DNA of 64,000 bases from positions 162,186,178-162,250,177 of the forward strand of contig JBOZIK010000001.1 in assembly GCA_051453625.1 (NCBI GenBank), read 5' to 3'. Shown here piece by piece: positions 1 through 10,985 of this stretch (position 1 is the first letter of the stretch; every line of letters starts with the position of its first letter). The notes below the pieces were generated by a model. The model saw only the letters and a program-made list of their open reading frames with translations. It did not search any database and had not been told where the DNA came from. The translations under genes and the position numbers were made by a program. Source of the DNA: Welwitschia mirabilis. Taxonomy: Eukaryota; Gnetophyta; Gnetopsida; Welwitschiales.

Positions 1-1329
1 CTAGTTGTTAATGATAACTAGACTCTTCTTCTCTATTTTTCGGATTCCTAAAGTAACCGTACCTCTTCGATTACATAAATCTTTATGTTGGTTTCTCTTT
101 CTTACCTTTCCATTTTCTAGTCTAGTTAGGATACGGCTTATTCTTTATTTGAGAAATATTATTATTAGGATTATAATTAATTATGTTAATATCTAATAAC
201 TTCATAAAACTTGCCATCCATGGACATTCTTTGAGATGGTGATCCTCCTCATTACAGTATTCACAGGTTTCTACTTCTTTTTCTTATTTTAATCTATTAA
301 TCTCACTTATTAGAGCCTCCATCCTTTTATTAGTTTTTGCTAATATACTAGCATGATTAGTCTCTATTTCTTTTTCTATTATAACTTCATTAAACTTTCT
401 CTTCCCTTTCTTCTCATCTTGAGATCATCCTTGACTCATCTTATATAATTTTTCTATATTGGTTTTGATTTTTTGAGTGCTATCATTCTTGATGTTGGCC
501 TCATGAAGAATATTTAATTTCTCCAAAAAATTAATCTAAAGATCTCTTAATAGGGCTTTGATATATTCTCTTAAGGTTATCCCATGGTTTGGATATCTTG
601 CTAATAAAATTCAATACCTATCCATGAACTTATCAAAATTTTCATGCTCTTTTTGTTTAACATTTAAAGTTTGATCCATTATATCTTTAATGATTCGAAC
701 AAGTTGATATTTGTTCAAAAGTTCTTATTTTACAGAGTTCCAGGCTTTAAAATTATAGTTTGGAAATCTATAAAACTATAACTAGGCATCTCCCTATACA
801 GAAAAAGGAAGATGTCTTAGAAAGTTGGAGCTAGTTTTTAAATCATTAGCTTTATAAAAAGAATCAAAAAGACTCAAATGCAGCATAGGTTTTTCATCTT
901 TTATACTTTTAAAAGTTGGGATATTAGTAGTATTTATGTTTCTTATCTTATTAAGGATCTCCAAGACTATTGGATCTATAGGGATAGGTGTATGAGATGT
1001 ATAATAGTCTATACATAAAAGAGTAGAACTGACTGCTTCTTATTCATCCTAATATAACCCTTCAGGTTCTTATACTTTTTCTTTCTATATTTGATTTTGT
1101 ACTAATAAGTCTATCTTCTATTATAATTCTATTTAACCTCTTTTAAGTGTTTTTATGTCCTCCATGAATTCATGGGGTTTAACTTTTATTACTAATGTAT
1201 CACTTGTTTTTTCATTTAACTTGTATTTCTCAGGGTTCTAGATGTATCACTCCTTTACATCCATCCATCATCCATGGTTGTATTTCTTCAAAAAATCCTT
1301 ATTGCTTTTAACAAAAGACCATAATTTTC
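1..1329 (-). mobile_element. Decayed LTR-retrotransposon gag region (element 1)
   Basis: Read on the minus strand, 224-265 encodes a zinc knuckle of the form CX2CX4HX4C (CEYCNEEDHHLKEC), the nucleocapsid signature. Further upstream on that strand (about 740-890) translation gives pieces such as LRHLPFSV and FYRFPNYNFKAWNSV, which resemble the capsid part of plant retrotransposon gag. Many stops and shifts break the frame, so it is not expressed as a protein. The order capsid then zinc knuckle, together with the primer-binding-like site at 1,330-1,348, fixes the direction. No protease or reverse transcriptase is seen before the window edge. The family is a gypsy-like guess; the gag call is firmer than the family. 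Confidence 0.6.
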
Positions 1330-1348
1330 CTCCTTCTAGCAACAAAAT
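1330..1348 (-). other. Primer-binding-like site of element 1
   Basis: On the minus strand this reads as a T-run followed by GTTGCTAGAAGGAGG. The same GCTAGAAGGAG core occurs at 3,223-3,240 at the same place relative to another gag remnant. This is where a tRNA primer site should sit, just inside the 5' LTR. The tRNA used was not identified. Confidence 0.4.
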
Positions 1349-2180
1349 AACAAGCTAACAATTTAACTAAAAATGCTATAAAATAGTTAACTAAATTTGA
1401 TGAAATGATTAAAAAGAAACTAAAATATTAATAAAACGATCGAAAAACATATAGCTTAAACTACCACAACTATAGACAAACTTAAATCATTAAAATTTTT
1501 ATAAGTGAATTTGTTTCTTTTATCTTTTGATTGGTTTTAGATCAAGACATGCACTTTTTCAATAATGACTATTCTTGACAAAAAGGTGTTTTAATAGGAT
1601 TATACTTGTAGATAATAGTTTATAGAACATGGGGAAAATAAAAGAACTAAAATAAAGAAAACACAGCCAAATCCCTGCACCCATTACTTCTAACTGGTAC
1701 ATCATCTTGATATCAACTCTAGCTATCATTAACATTAAGAGCAGGAAAAGATAGTAATAATGTTTTCAAATTACATTCTTTGGCAACATAATATTCTTTC
1801 CAGAATAACATAGCTTGTATTACTTAACAATAAAATACAAAGATTAACTTCCCCTATGTTTTCACAATAGGGACTAGAGCTTTAGGGGGTTACTTTTTAG
1901 CTCTTCCTTCTATGATCTCTTTGCTTGAATGTGATTTTTAGCTTTTCTTCAAGACTCCAAAAAGATCCCCCCATATTTTATATGTGCCTATATAAGTGCA
2001 ATGATAGAAAGTTTGTTATTCCTTTCTTTTTATCACCTATCCATTTGCTATAAATGATTCCTTTTTGTAGCATCACTCACCTTAACTGATCTATACCAAA
2101 AAGTTAGCTTATAAGAACTCATAATATATTATAATAATGTTACAATATTGGCTAATAATTTAGCATAGTCTTCATTAGAA
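1349..2180 (-). mobile_element. Probable 5' LTR of element 1
   Basis: This stretch lies outside the primer-binding-like site and before the next gag remnant, where a minus-strand element should have its 5' LTR. It has no reading frame. The outer edge was not found, and no partner LTR is inside the window, so the limits are approximate. Confidence 0.3.
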
Positions 2181-2199
2181 TCATATCATAAATGTACAT

Positions 2200-3222
2200 T
2201 TGTTTCTGAATCATCAGGTACATACTTTATTTACCTTTTTCTTCTTTTCATTTTTTTGTCCTTATCCTTGACTCATATTATAAAGCTAAATAATAGTTTT
2301 TCTTACTTTTTAAACTTTCTTTGTTTTTATGTTTTCTCGGCATAGTCACTCTAGTTCCTTTAAATTTTGACTTTGTAATCCTCTAAATAAAACTTTGACT
2401 TATTCTCTAAATGTAATTCCATGGTTAGGCCATTTAGATAATAATATGTTATACCTATCCATGAACTTATCAAATCTTTCATTATCTTTTTGTTTAATAT
2501 TCAAAATTTATTATCTTAAATCTTTAACTACCCTTATGGACTAAAATTTAGCTAAGAAGGAATTTTTAAGAATTCCTCATGAGCTAAAGGCATGATTAGG
2601 ATTCCTATGATACCATAATTGAGCATTTCCTTTTAAAGAAAAATGAAAATACCTCAAATAGTCATATTTTAAATTAAGATAATTTGCTTTATAGAATGCA
2701 TCAAATATACTCGAATGCAATAGACTTTCCTCTAATTTATAGTCCTTAAAAGTGAATATTAACATCATATTTATATTTTTCACTTTTTCTAGGTGTTCTA
2801 AGGCTATGGGATTAATGGGACTTGAGTTTTCTAGTCAATGTGTATCATGATTTAGGGGTTTTAAATCTTTGTCATCTTCCCAATAACACCCTCCTATAAA
2901 TTTCTTTTCAGGTTTATTCGCCTAAACTATTTGAGAAGATTCTCCTTGAGTGTGAGATGATTTTAGAAGGTTACACAATTATTTTTCTAATTAATTCATT
3001 AATTTGGAAAAAATTTGTTCTTTCACAACCTTTTTAAGAGTGACCTTATCCTCCTAAAATCATTCTTTTCTACTTCCATCTTAATCTTATTTCCAGTCCA
3101 CTCATTCAAACTATATTTTTTAGGGTCTCTAACATACCTACCTTTTTTATCCTACCATTTTCCTTGGCTATCTTATTGGATTATAGCTTTTGTCATCTTT
3201 GCTAGTTGACTTTAGGATTTCT
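2200..3222 (-). mobile_element. Decayed LTR-retrotransposon gag region (element 2)
   Basis: A minus-strand open stretch at 2,577-2,783 (68 codons) translates to gag-like sequence with DAFYKANYLNLKYDYLRYF and then FSLKGNAQLWYH. The latter matches the common plant gag pattern LFPFSLKxxAxxWL. It parallels 740-890 of element 1 and lies the same way relative to a primer-binding-like site, so the two are relatives inserted in the same orientation. Remaining sequence on both sides has stops in all frames. No pol is visible; the left part may have been lost when element 1 and element 2 were joined. Confidence 0.55.
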
Positions 3223-3240
3223 CTCCTTCTAGCGTCAAAA
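3223..3240 (-). other. Primer-binding-like site of element 2
   Basis: Minus strand reads TTTTGACGCTAGAAGGAG, directly after a TCA that could be the LTR end. It is a close match to the site at 1,330-1,348. The A in GACGC is probably a decayed G, giving TTTTGGCGCTAGAAGGAG, a form common just inside plant gypsy-like LTRs. Confidence 0.45.
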
Positions 3241-4100
3241 TGATAAGTGCTTATATGTTGAAATAAATATACAAAATAATAGAAAATAGTTCTAGAAACA
3301 TGTAGAAACTATGATATGATTAATGTAAAATAAGCTTATACCATTAAATAAAAATAATCAAAGGCTTACTAAAGAACTAGTTAATATTTAATAATTTATC
3401 TTAAAATGCATCATTACAATAATATCATGATGAAGTTACTTGAACTAGTTAGGTCAGTTTACTATTGATAAAGTTTACTATGTACATATACCACATTATG
3501 GGGAAATAAAGTAGAAACACATGATAGAAGTTAGATAAGATGCTAGATAATACTTATTTCTAAGTAATATTAATTATCTTGATTTATATTCATCTACAAA
3601 AACAAGAATAAATGGAAATAATATTACTTTTTCAAGTAATAAAACATGCATAAAATAATACTCATAACATTAGCTTTTTAGCTTTATATTTAAATACCAA
3701 ATTGTTACATAAAGATGTATTAATGAGCTTATGTTTTCCTTTGTAGACAACACTTGGAGTATTGGAGATGCTATTGTACTCTTTGTAATATAGCTAGGCC
3801 TTCCTTTTTGACCTTTTTATTAAGTCTATTTGTAGAACTTTTTGCTAAAAAATCTCCCACCTTTGATGGTGATCTCTTCCTTATACCTCTTTTTGTTTTT
3901 TAGTTTCCTTTCTTTGCTCCTTAGGAATAGGTTTATGCTTGAGGTTGTTACTGCCTTTATGCCACCTCAATATTCTCTTTCATCTTCATGTCAAATGGCA
4001 TTTTGTACTTATAACTCAATAATATATATATGTACATATACACTAACCTACTGACATACTAACTAACTAACTTATTGATTACTGAGTATATTAACTAAAT
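3241..4100 (-). mobile_element. Probable 5' LTR of element 2
   Basis: Non-coding, AT-rich sequence adjoining the primer-binding-like site. Parts around 3,950-4,020 loosely resemble 11,930-11,980, so other copies of the family may be present. The outer boundary is not defined. The short open frames here do not look coding. Confidence 0.3.
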
Positions 4101-4600
4101 TTATAAAAACATAAAGATAAAAAAATTTCATTAATAAGTAAAATTTACATCAAAATTAGTCATCATTAATATTACAAGAGCATGATCTCTCCATCCCCCT
4201 TAGGATTCTTATTTATTTCTGTATTTTAATGCCAATATTTCCTATCATGATTCATAATGAGTGATATAATTATTTTCAAGGTAGCAATAACCTCCACTAA
4301 GATGATCCTATATTCCCTAGTATCTTTGTTCTTGTAATGGATTCTTTAGCTAAATTATTTAATTAAAAATAAATAACAACAACTTAATTAACTCCCTCTT
4401 ACCCTATTCTTCAGTTCATGGATAATACTCTCTTGTATCTTAACTTGAGCCTCCCTATGGCTTGGAAAACTTATAATATTTTAAATGAGTTTTATAATTT
4501 TTTAGATCTTATAATAAATTGACATAAATCTAAGCTTTTCTAAGTAAACACTTCCTAAAAAAGAAAGTTAAACATTTCAAATCTATTATATTATTTATAA
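4101..4600. other. No recognised feature
   Basis: AT-rich sequence between the LTR-like stretch and the first recognisable LINE reading frame. Nothing coding or repetitive was recognised. Confidence 0.3.
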
Positions 4601-6792
4601 GCAAACCTTTTTATGCTTATCTTAGGCTACCACTTGACTCTAATCAGACTGCTAATAACATTTGGCCTTTCTTGATGAGAAAAATTATAGTGTGATTGAC
4701 TAAATGGGATAACAAATTTATTTCAAATGTGTGAAAAATTATTTTAGCTAAATATTTTCTACTAAGAATGACCATATACATTGTCAGTTACTTCCCTATT
4801 GCCAAAAAGTTTACTAGCTTAAATGATAACATTAATAGAAATTTCATTTGATTGGATGGAAAACCTCACAAAAGGCTTTATCTTATAAACTTTGATCAAA
4901 TAGTTATACCGAAAAAAAGCAAGTGATCTTGGAATTAGAGAAAATCTAAATATAAGTAAATACATTTTTGAAAAGCACTATTTTATTCAGATAATAGTAT
5001 TCCTTGGATAAAGTTCTTTAAATAGGATTATAAAGAAAAAGGAAGGTACTCCATTTTGTAAAGGTAAATAATTCACTCCACTCAAGAGTTTTGGCCTTAA
5101 ATTTTTGAAAATCAAACTCTTCCTATTCAAAATGGTAAAATTAGCATTTTTAAAATATAGCATAATTTGTTTGATTATGATTATAAATGGAAGAAATTAT
5201 AGAAGCTTAATATTCCTTAAGAAAATAAGATGTTTTGATGGTATATGTTAAAGGATTACCTTCCAATAAGAAATAAGCTCATCTAAAGAAATTTAAGATT
5301 TGGCCAAATTTATCTCATGTGTTATGAGAATAATGGATTTCAATAGCACTTATTCATATAATGTTCATTTGTAAAAGATCTTTGAGAAGCTCTGATTATC
5401 TCTCCTCCCTCTCTTATTATCTTGGATAGTTTCAATTCTTTTAGAGAAAAAACTCCATTATCTTTGGAGCTTAGTTATTATGAAAGAATATATGCAACAT
5501 TATTTTCTAATAAGAAAAATATCTTACTCTCAAAGTTAAAATTTAAAATTATTTAGCAGATTGAAGAATTGAATCAAATCCATATCTATAAAAAAGATTC
5601 AATTTAAATTCTGCAAATAGAACTGAGTTCAACTTATAGGGTGATGCGCAACGAAAGCATTTAAGATGTGCTAGAGAACAACATTGGACCTACATTAGAA
5701 CACTTTCAATAATATTAATGCACCATAATACATGAGGAAGGCATTCAGAACTGAACTAGCCAGTTATGACACACTATTAAACCATGATTAAACTTGGAAA
5801 GCCTTTTATGTTATAGGATGGGATCCTTGTGTTTTAAGCCTTAGAGGTCATGATTGAGATATTTTGAAGGAGTTCTTTAGAAATGGGAATGGTAGATCTA
5901 ACCACATAGGTAATACTATTATTTTCATTAATATTCTTTTTCTTAGTTATGCCATCCACATAGGTTCTCAAGGTATTAAGCTAAAAAGGAATTCTCTTAT
6001 AGCATCCATAGTGCCTTAGTTTCAAAGATTAATAAAGAGAGAATAAATATATAGAAGAAAAGATCTTTCAAAACATTTTGATTTTTGGGTTGCTTTGATC
6101 ATAAAACAATTTATCTTGAAAGGCTACTTTAATAAAATAAAGGACTTTCACTTCCTGACTATCATTAAGGGAAAATTTGAGATAGATCACCCTTTCTTTC
6201 TCTCAGATTTTATTCACTACTCTCTTAAAGTTATAAGATGAGATATGAAGCTTTTATTTGTCTTTTTGTACCAAATGAAAATATAGATAGATGCTAAAAT
6301 TTTATGTTAGCAATATATTCTAAGAAATCCTATTCAAAAGCTGCCATTATGGAAGCTGTCCAAATACAACTAGAGTGATGAGGAGCATGGCCTTCCTGCA
6401 CCTAATATATGTACTAATAATACACTAGAAGTATAATAACAATATTAGTCTAATACTTAAAAAAACTAAAAATCCTTAGTAGGAAGAAGAAGTAAAAGAT
6501 GAGAAAACTAAACCCATTTTTGTCATTTTGATTGCACAAATGCCTCCTGCCAAATTTGTTCCAAATGAATACCATTTTGTTATGAATCTATTAGGGTATG
6601 CTAGTTTAGAATCTATATCTAATTGAGATTGGGAATCAAGATTGATTAAATTAGATTTTAATGTTTAATTCTTTGATTACCAACATGATTTCTATAGAGC
6701 TTGGTAAAATAGCTTTTAAGTTATGTTGTATCTTCTCTTATCTTAGATTATAATATAATATATTTTTGCCATTTCTCAAAAAAAAAAAAAAG
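4600..6792 (+). mobile_element. 5'-truncated L1 LINE, C-terminal half of ORF2, with poly(A)
   Basis: Plus-strand translation around 4,831-4,910 gives NRNF, LDGKPHKRLYLINFDQIVIP, which is the plant L1 reverse-transcriptase C-terminal region (pattern FxWGxxxxxxxHLVxWDxI). At 5,200-5,400 it reads KMFxWYMLKDYLPIRNKLI, then MCYENN and HLF near CSF, the zinc-binding domain that closes plant L1 ORF2 (zf-RVT). In-frame stops and shifts are frequent, so it is dead. The sequence ends in a run of about 14 A at 6,779-6,792, the expected LINE tail. The 5' end is truncated or too decayed to see. Unlike the minus-strand L1s at 33-43 kb, no J-domain was found between the zinc-binding domain and the poly(A). 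Confidence 0.7.
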
Positions 6793-7600
6793 TAATCATC
6801 CTTTCTTCTACCTCCAATCCCACATTATCTTATACTTTTAAACAACATGAATTTGAAATTCTTAGAATTCTAAATTGAGGAAAGCCTCACTTTCTTGATG
6901 TAGATCCATGCCTTGAGTTAAATCTTAGGGAATTTCTTAGTCTTACTAAACATGCCCTTATCAATCATTCTAAGAAGCCTTCTAATATTTCTTATATTCA
7001 TTCTTTGGATAGTATAATTGATAAATCACAAACTAATAATCATGCTTTGCATCAATTTGATAAGGGATTATTTTCTAATATAATATATTAATTCTTCATC
7101 TCTTATTTGTCTTGTGAAATTTGTGATATTAAGTTGTTATTAATGTATTTCTTTTAGCACAAGTTGATTTTATTCAAGAATGGTCATATGAATTTCATGT
7201 TTCATTAGTTGGTTTTTAAATGATTTGGTCCTTATTTTATTAAGAAGTACAATTTAGTAACTATGTTGAAATAACTAACTTTTACATAAGGAAAAACTCA
7301 AATCAAAGAAACAATGATCTTATACTATTATTCCACTTAAAGCAATTGATTTAGTGGAGTCTTTTCTCTTAAAATGATGTCCACCACTTATTTTTGCATG
7401 AATATTATTATTCAAATAATCTTTCTTTTTTATAATTATTAACTTAATTTTAGTTTTTGGCCTTATAGTATGTTTAGGGATTTCATTCTTTTTCAACCTA
7501 TGGATGGTGACTTAGATTTTAGCCAATTGAGAGGTATTTACATCCCTATGAATTCTCATTTCATGAGAGGAAAATCTACTTAATTAATTTTTTCATGTTT
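6793..7600 (+). mobile_element. Fragment of LTR-element internal region, related to 60.7-61.0 kb
   Basis: From about 6,845 to 7,090 the sequence is alignable by eye with 60,730-60,990 in the LTR element at the right of the window. Shared blocks include a 'tcttagaatt' stretch, 'ccatg(c/t)...ttgagtta', and the nearly identical 'tttgataagggattatt'. The frame has stops here, whereas the right-hand copy is open. The L1 poly(A) at 6,792 abuts it, so the LINE probably inserted into this element. The rest, to about 7,600, holds nothing recognisable. Confidence 0.5.
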
Positions 7601-7689
7601 TATACTTTGTGGATTGTGTGATTTTCCAATCAATTAATCGTCTTCACTAATAACTCGCAATCTTAATATCTAATTCACACAAACATACA

Positions 7690-8630
7690 TACTCATATAT
7701 GAAGTTAATTCAATGTCGTACTCTAGAGAGAAATTAAAAGTACATTTGGAAAATTACTATAGTTGAAAGGGAGTTGAAATGATTTTTTATTTAATTTCAA
7801 AATGGTAAAAAAACAATAATGCAATAATAAATGACATACAATGGATTATGAAGTGGCAAGAAATGATAATGCAAAAATAAAAGGCAATATTAAATGTAGT
7901 CAATCAACCAAGTTTACCAACTTGTTATCATCCAAGTTGACCCTCATTAACTATATCAAAATCAAGATTAACTTAATCACAACATATAATATGAAAAAGA
8001 GAAGAGAAAGTGGAATAAACAAAATGAATTTTTATTAATCATCATGTGCTTACATACACTTAAAAGTATCACTTCTCAATGAAGGAGTCTTAGCCCAACA
8101 CCAAGAAAAGCTCCTCTTCTAAGATAGATGGATCCCTTACTCAAGTTTCTATGATGTCATAAGCACTTCAATGCCAAGAGAAAGATCAAAAATAGGAGAC
8201 CTAAGGGGGTATTTATAGGTCTTAAAATGGGTGCTACATGAGCTAGAGATGGATAACACTTTACCATAAGATTCTTTATCATCTTTTCCTTAAGATGTTT
8301 TATTTTCTTTTTTCTTAATTTACTTTATTATCTTTTTTATAAAGATGTTTTGTTATCTTTTTTTTAAGAATTATTCATTGTCTTTTTCCTCATGCAAATA
8401 ATCATGTGATTACCCTTAAAACTATTCATAATTGTCTACCCAAGCTCTACGTTATTAGCATTTTTTTCTATAAAAGCTCCAAAAAACTTTCATTTGAACT
8501 GTAATTTTTCCTTAAACCTTCTCTTTAGCATTTACATCACGATGATCATTAAACTCATTAAAAACACTTAAAACCATACTTCAAACCATTGTCAATATGA
8601 CTAATTTGACTATGCAACCCTCACCTTCCT
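7690..8630 (-). mobile_element. Probable LTR, minus orientation (left copy)
   Basis: This stretch aligns by eye with 10,060-10,985. Shared blocks lie around 7,890-7,950 versus 10,200-10,250 ('aagttta...atcatc(c/t)aagttg/ag'), and around 8,100-8,220 versus 10,440-10,550, including 'agatggatcc' and 'cctaaggggg'. On the minus strand 8,200-8,220 reads CTATAAATACCCCCTTAGG, a good LTR TATA box. A purine-rich tract (minus strand AGGGAAAGAAGGAAGG, about 8,630-8,645) precedes a TGAGGG start, as expected for a polypurine tract and 3' LTR. Ends are approximate. Confidence 0.45.
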
Positions 8631-9763
8631 TCTTTCCCTACCCATTAAGCATTTGTTAGTATCTTATAAAAAAGATGGATAAGAATAGAAGCAAGCCAAA
8701 TTGGAAAAGAGATAAAACATAACACTCAAGTATAAAAGATAATTTCATTATCAAACATAGAGTGTATCTCATTTTAGCATATCAAAAGATATTTCAACTC
8801 AACATCATGAGAAAAAATGCATTAAATTTACAACTATAGTTTTATTTTTATGAAAAAAATATTTTAATATTTCATAATTCAAATTCATTCTGATCAGATT
8901 TAATCTTTAAAGATTCCAAAGGTTCCACCCCTTGGGTTAGATAAATTTATCTTGAGTTTGAAGTAGGTTGGTATTTGGATAATTAAACTAGTAAATTGAA
9001 ACATGGATTGAAAGCTAAAAGTATAGCAAAGTATTATTAAGGCATCTTGATGTAATCCCTTAGAATTTGAAAGATTGCAAAAGATACATCAAAGACAAGA
9101 GGTTGGCTATCAAAAAGTGCAAAAGCGTAAACGTAGAAGAAATTAAAAAAGAAAAGGAAAACAAGGAAAAATAGGGATTACAAGGCAAATAAAAAAGGAA
9201 AGTAAAATGCTATGATCCTATAAATGATTAAAAAAGTTACATTAATGACTCTGTAATATTTTAATCTAAGGGGGAAGACACAAAATAATAAGACATATCC
9301 CATTTGAAGTTGATCACTTACCAATAGTATTTCATTTTCAATAAAGATGAATAATTTAGAATTAGTAAGACATCATAATTCTCTTTGAATAATGTGTATG
9401 AACATAATAATATGCTAGTTTAAATTGATATACAATAGACATGATAATTAAATATTAACTTATAAATATTCTCACATATTAATAATACTTTTAATAATGT
9501 GATAATCATGATATACCTCAATGGATACCTCCTTTTACCTTGGATTCCTTCCATAATAAAATACTCATTTTTGAACTACTAATCTTTCTTTTATCACAAG
9601 TGATAAGACCTATTAAATAGGACATAGGCTATTAAGTAACTTTACCCTTAGTGTTGCAATCCCTAAGATATATTAATAGTAATCATCAAAAATTCTTTCA
9701 TAGTTCTTATTGATATTCTTATTTTGAATCATACTTCCTTCTCAAAAATTTTCTTTTCTTTTT

Positions 9764-9848
<85 letters not shown>

Positions 9849-10059
9849 CTAATATTCTTTTTCATGGAAAGGAACTTATATTATGTCCTATATGCTAAAT
9901 TATTTGAAAATTAGTTTCCAAAACATTACAACACAAAATACACCTAACATAGTAGTGAGTCAATCTAGGTTTGTAAACTTAGAATAAAATTAATTGAGAT
10001 GTTTAATCATTAGGAAGAAGAAGGAAGAATAAAATAGAAGGAAAAAGAGAAGATATAGA
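8631..10059 (-). mobile_element. Short non-coding interior between two LTR-like repeats
   Basis: About 1.4 kb separates the two LTR-like copies. No gag or pol is visible in any frame, so if the pair is real this is a non-autonomous element or a deletion derivative. It contains the (CT)n tract. The primer-binding site was not recognised. Confidence 0.3.
9767..9842. repeat. (CT)n microsatellite, about 37 units
   Basis: An almost uninterrupted CT dinucleotide tract of about 76 bp follows a pyrimidine-rich lead-in. Perfect tracts of this length are normally length-variable between individuals. The length in an assembly may be inexact. Confidence 0.97.
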
Positions 10060-10985
10060 ATAAATAAGAAGAGAGATAACATTTTTTGGTATTTTATAAA
10101 GTAAACATCAAAACAAAATCATCAATGCAAATGAAAATGCACTGTGTAGATGAGATGAATGCAATGAAATGAAATATAATAAAAATGCAATGTTCTAAAT
10201 GTGATTATTACTAAGTTTACTAAATTTTTATCATCTAAGTTAGCCCTCAGAAATCATAACATATCACTATCAATCTTATAAAGTATTAAAGAAACATATC
10301 ATTGAAAATGAGGTAGAGAAAAAGATAAAATTAAAGAAAAAGTAGACTTTATTATTCTAAGAAAATACACTTCATTACATCCAATTATGAATAGCATTTC
10401 CTTAATAAAGCAAACATACACTGAAGAGAACTTCTTTCACAAGTAGATGGATCCGTTACACAAGGTGCTTCTATTGCAACCTACTTTGATGCTAATAATA
10501 GAAGGAGAAAATTAGGTTTCCTAAGGGGGTTTATATAGATTTAGATGTATGGTTATATTACCAATTTATCTAAAAGATAAATTTAAATGATTATGTTACA
10601 ATTTTAGCTAAAAAATAGACTTAACTAATTACATTACAATTTAAAGTGATAGATAAAATTAATTATTCATGGGTTATTACCATTTGTACTTCTTAGAATC
10701 TATTGGTAGGTTGAATTTAGTGGTAGGTAGAATCTAGTGTGTTCATATTATAGTGATTTATCTTCTAGTAATAGTGGAATATAATTGCTTCATTTCCTAG
10801 TGTTTCCTCAAATGCTTTATAATTATTCAATTTTGATCTAAATAATGCTTAGTTCTTTATCTTTGGTCTTTGACATTAATTGATTAATTTAAGCATTAAA
10901 CTTGTGAAGAGAACCTAAAAACACACTCCAAACCATACATCAAATGTGATAAGTTAGCTAGCAATTAATATCCAACCACTTTACA
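10060..10985 (-). mobile_element. Probable LTR, minus orientation (right copy)
   Basis: Partner of 7,690-8,630. The TATA region on the minus strand is decayed (CTATATAAACCCCCTTAGG at about 10,518-10,536). The two copies differ at many sites, so the insertion is old. Boundaries are only approximate. Confidence 0.45.

Noticed and set aside
5640-6780. J-domain or RNase H in the plus-strand L1 3' region
   Set aside because: No HPD motif or RNase H acidic signature could be found in any plus-strand frame.
9767-9842. Microsatellite as a GAGA-type regulatory element
   Set aside because: Inside a probable retroelement and far from any gene; simple repeat expansion explains it.
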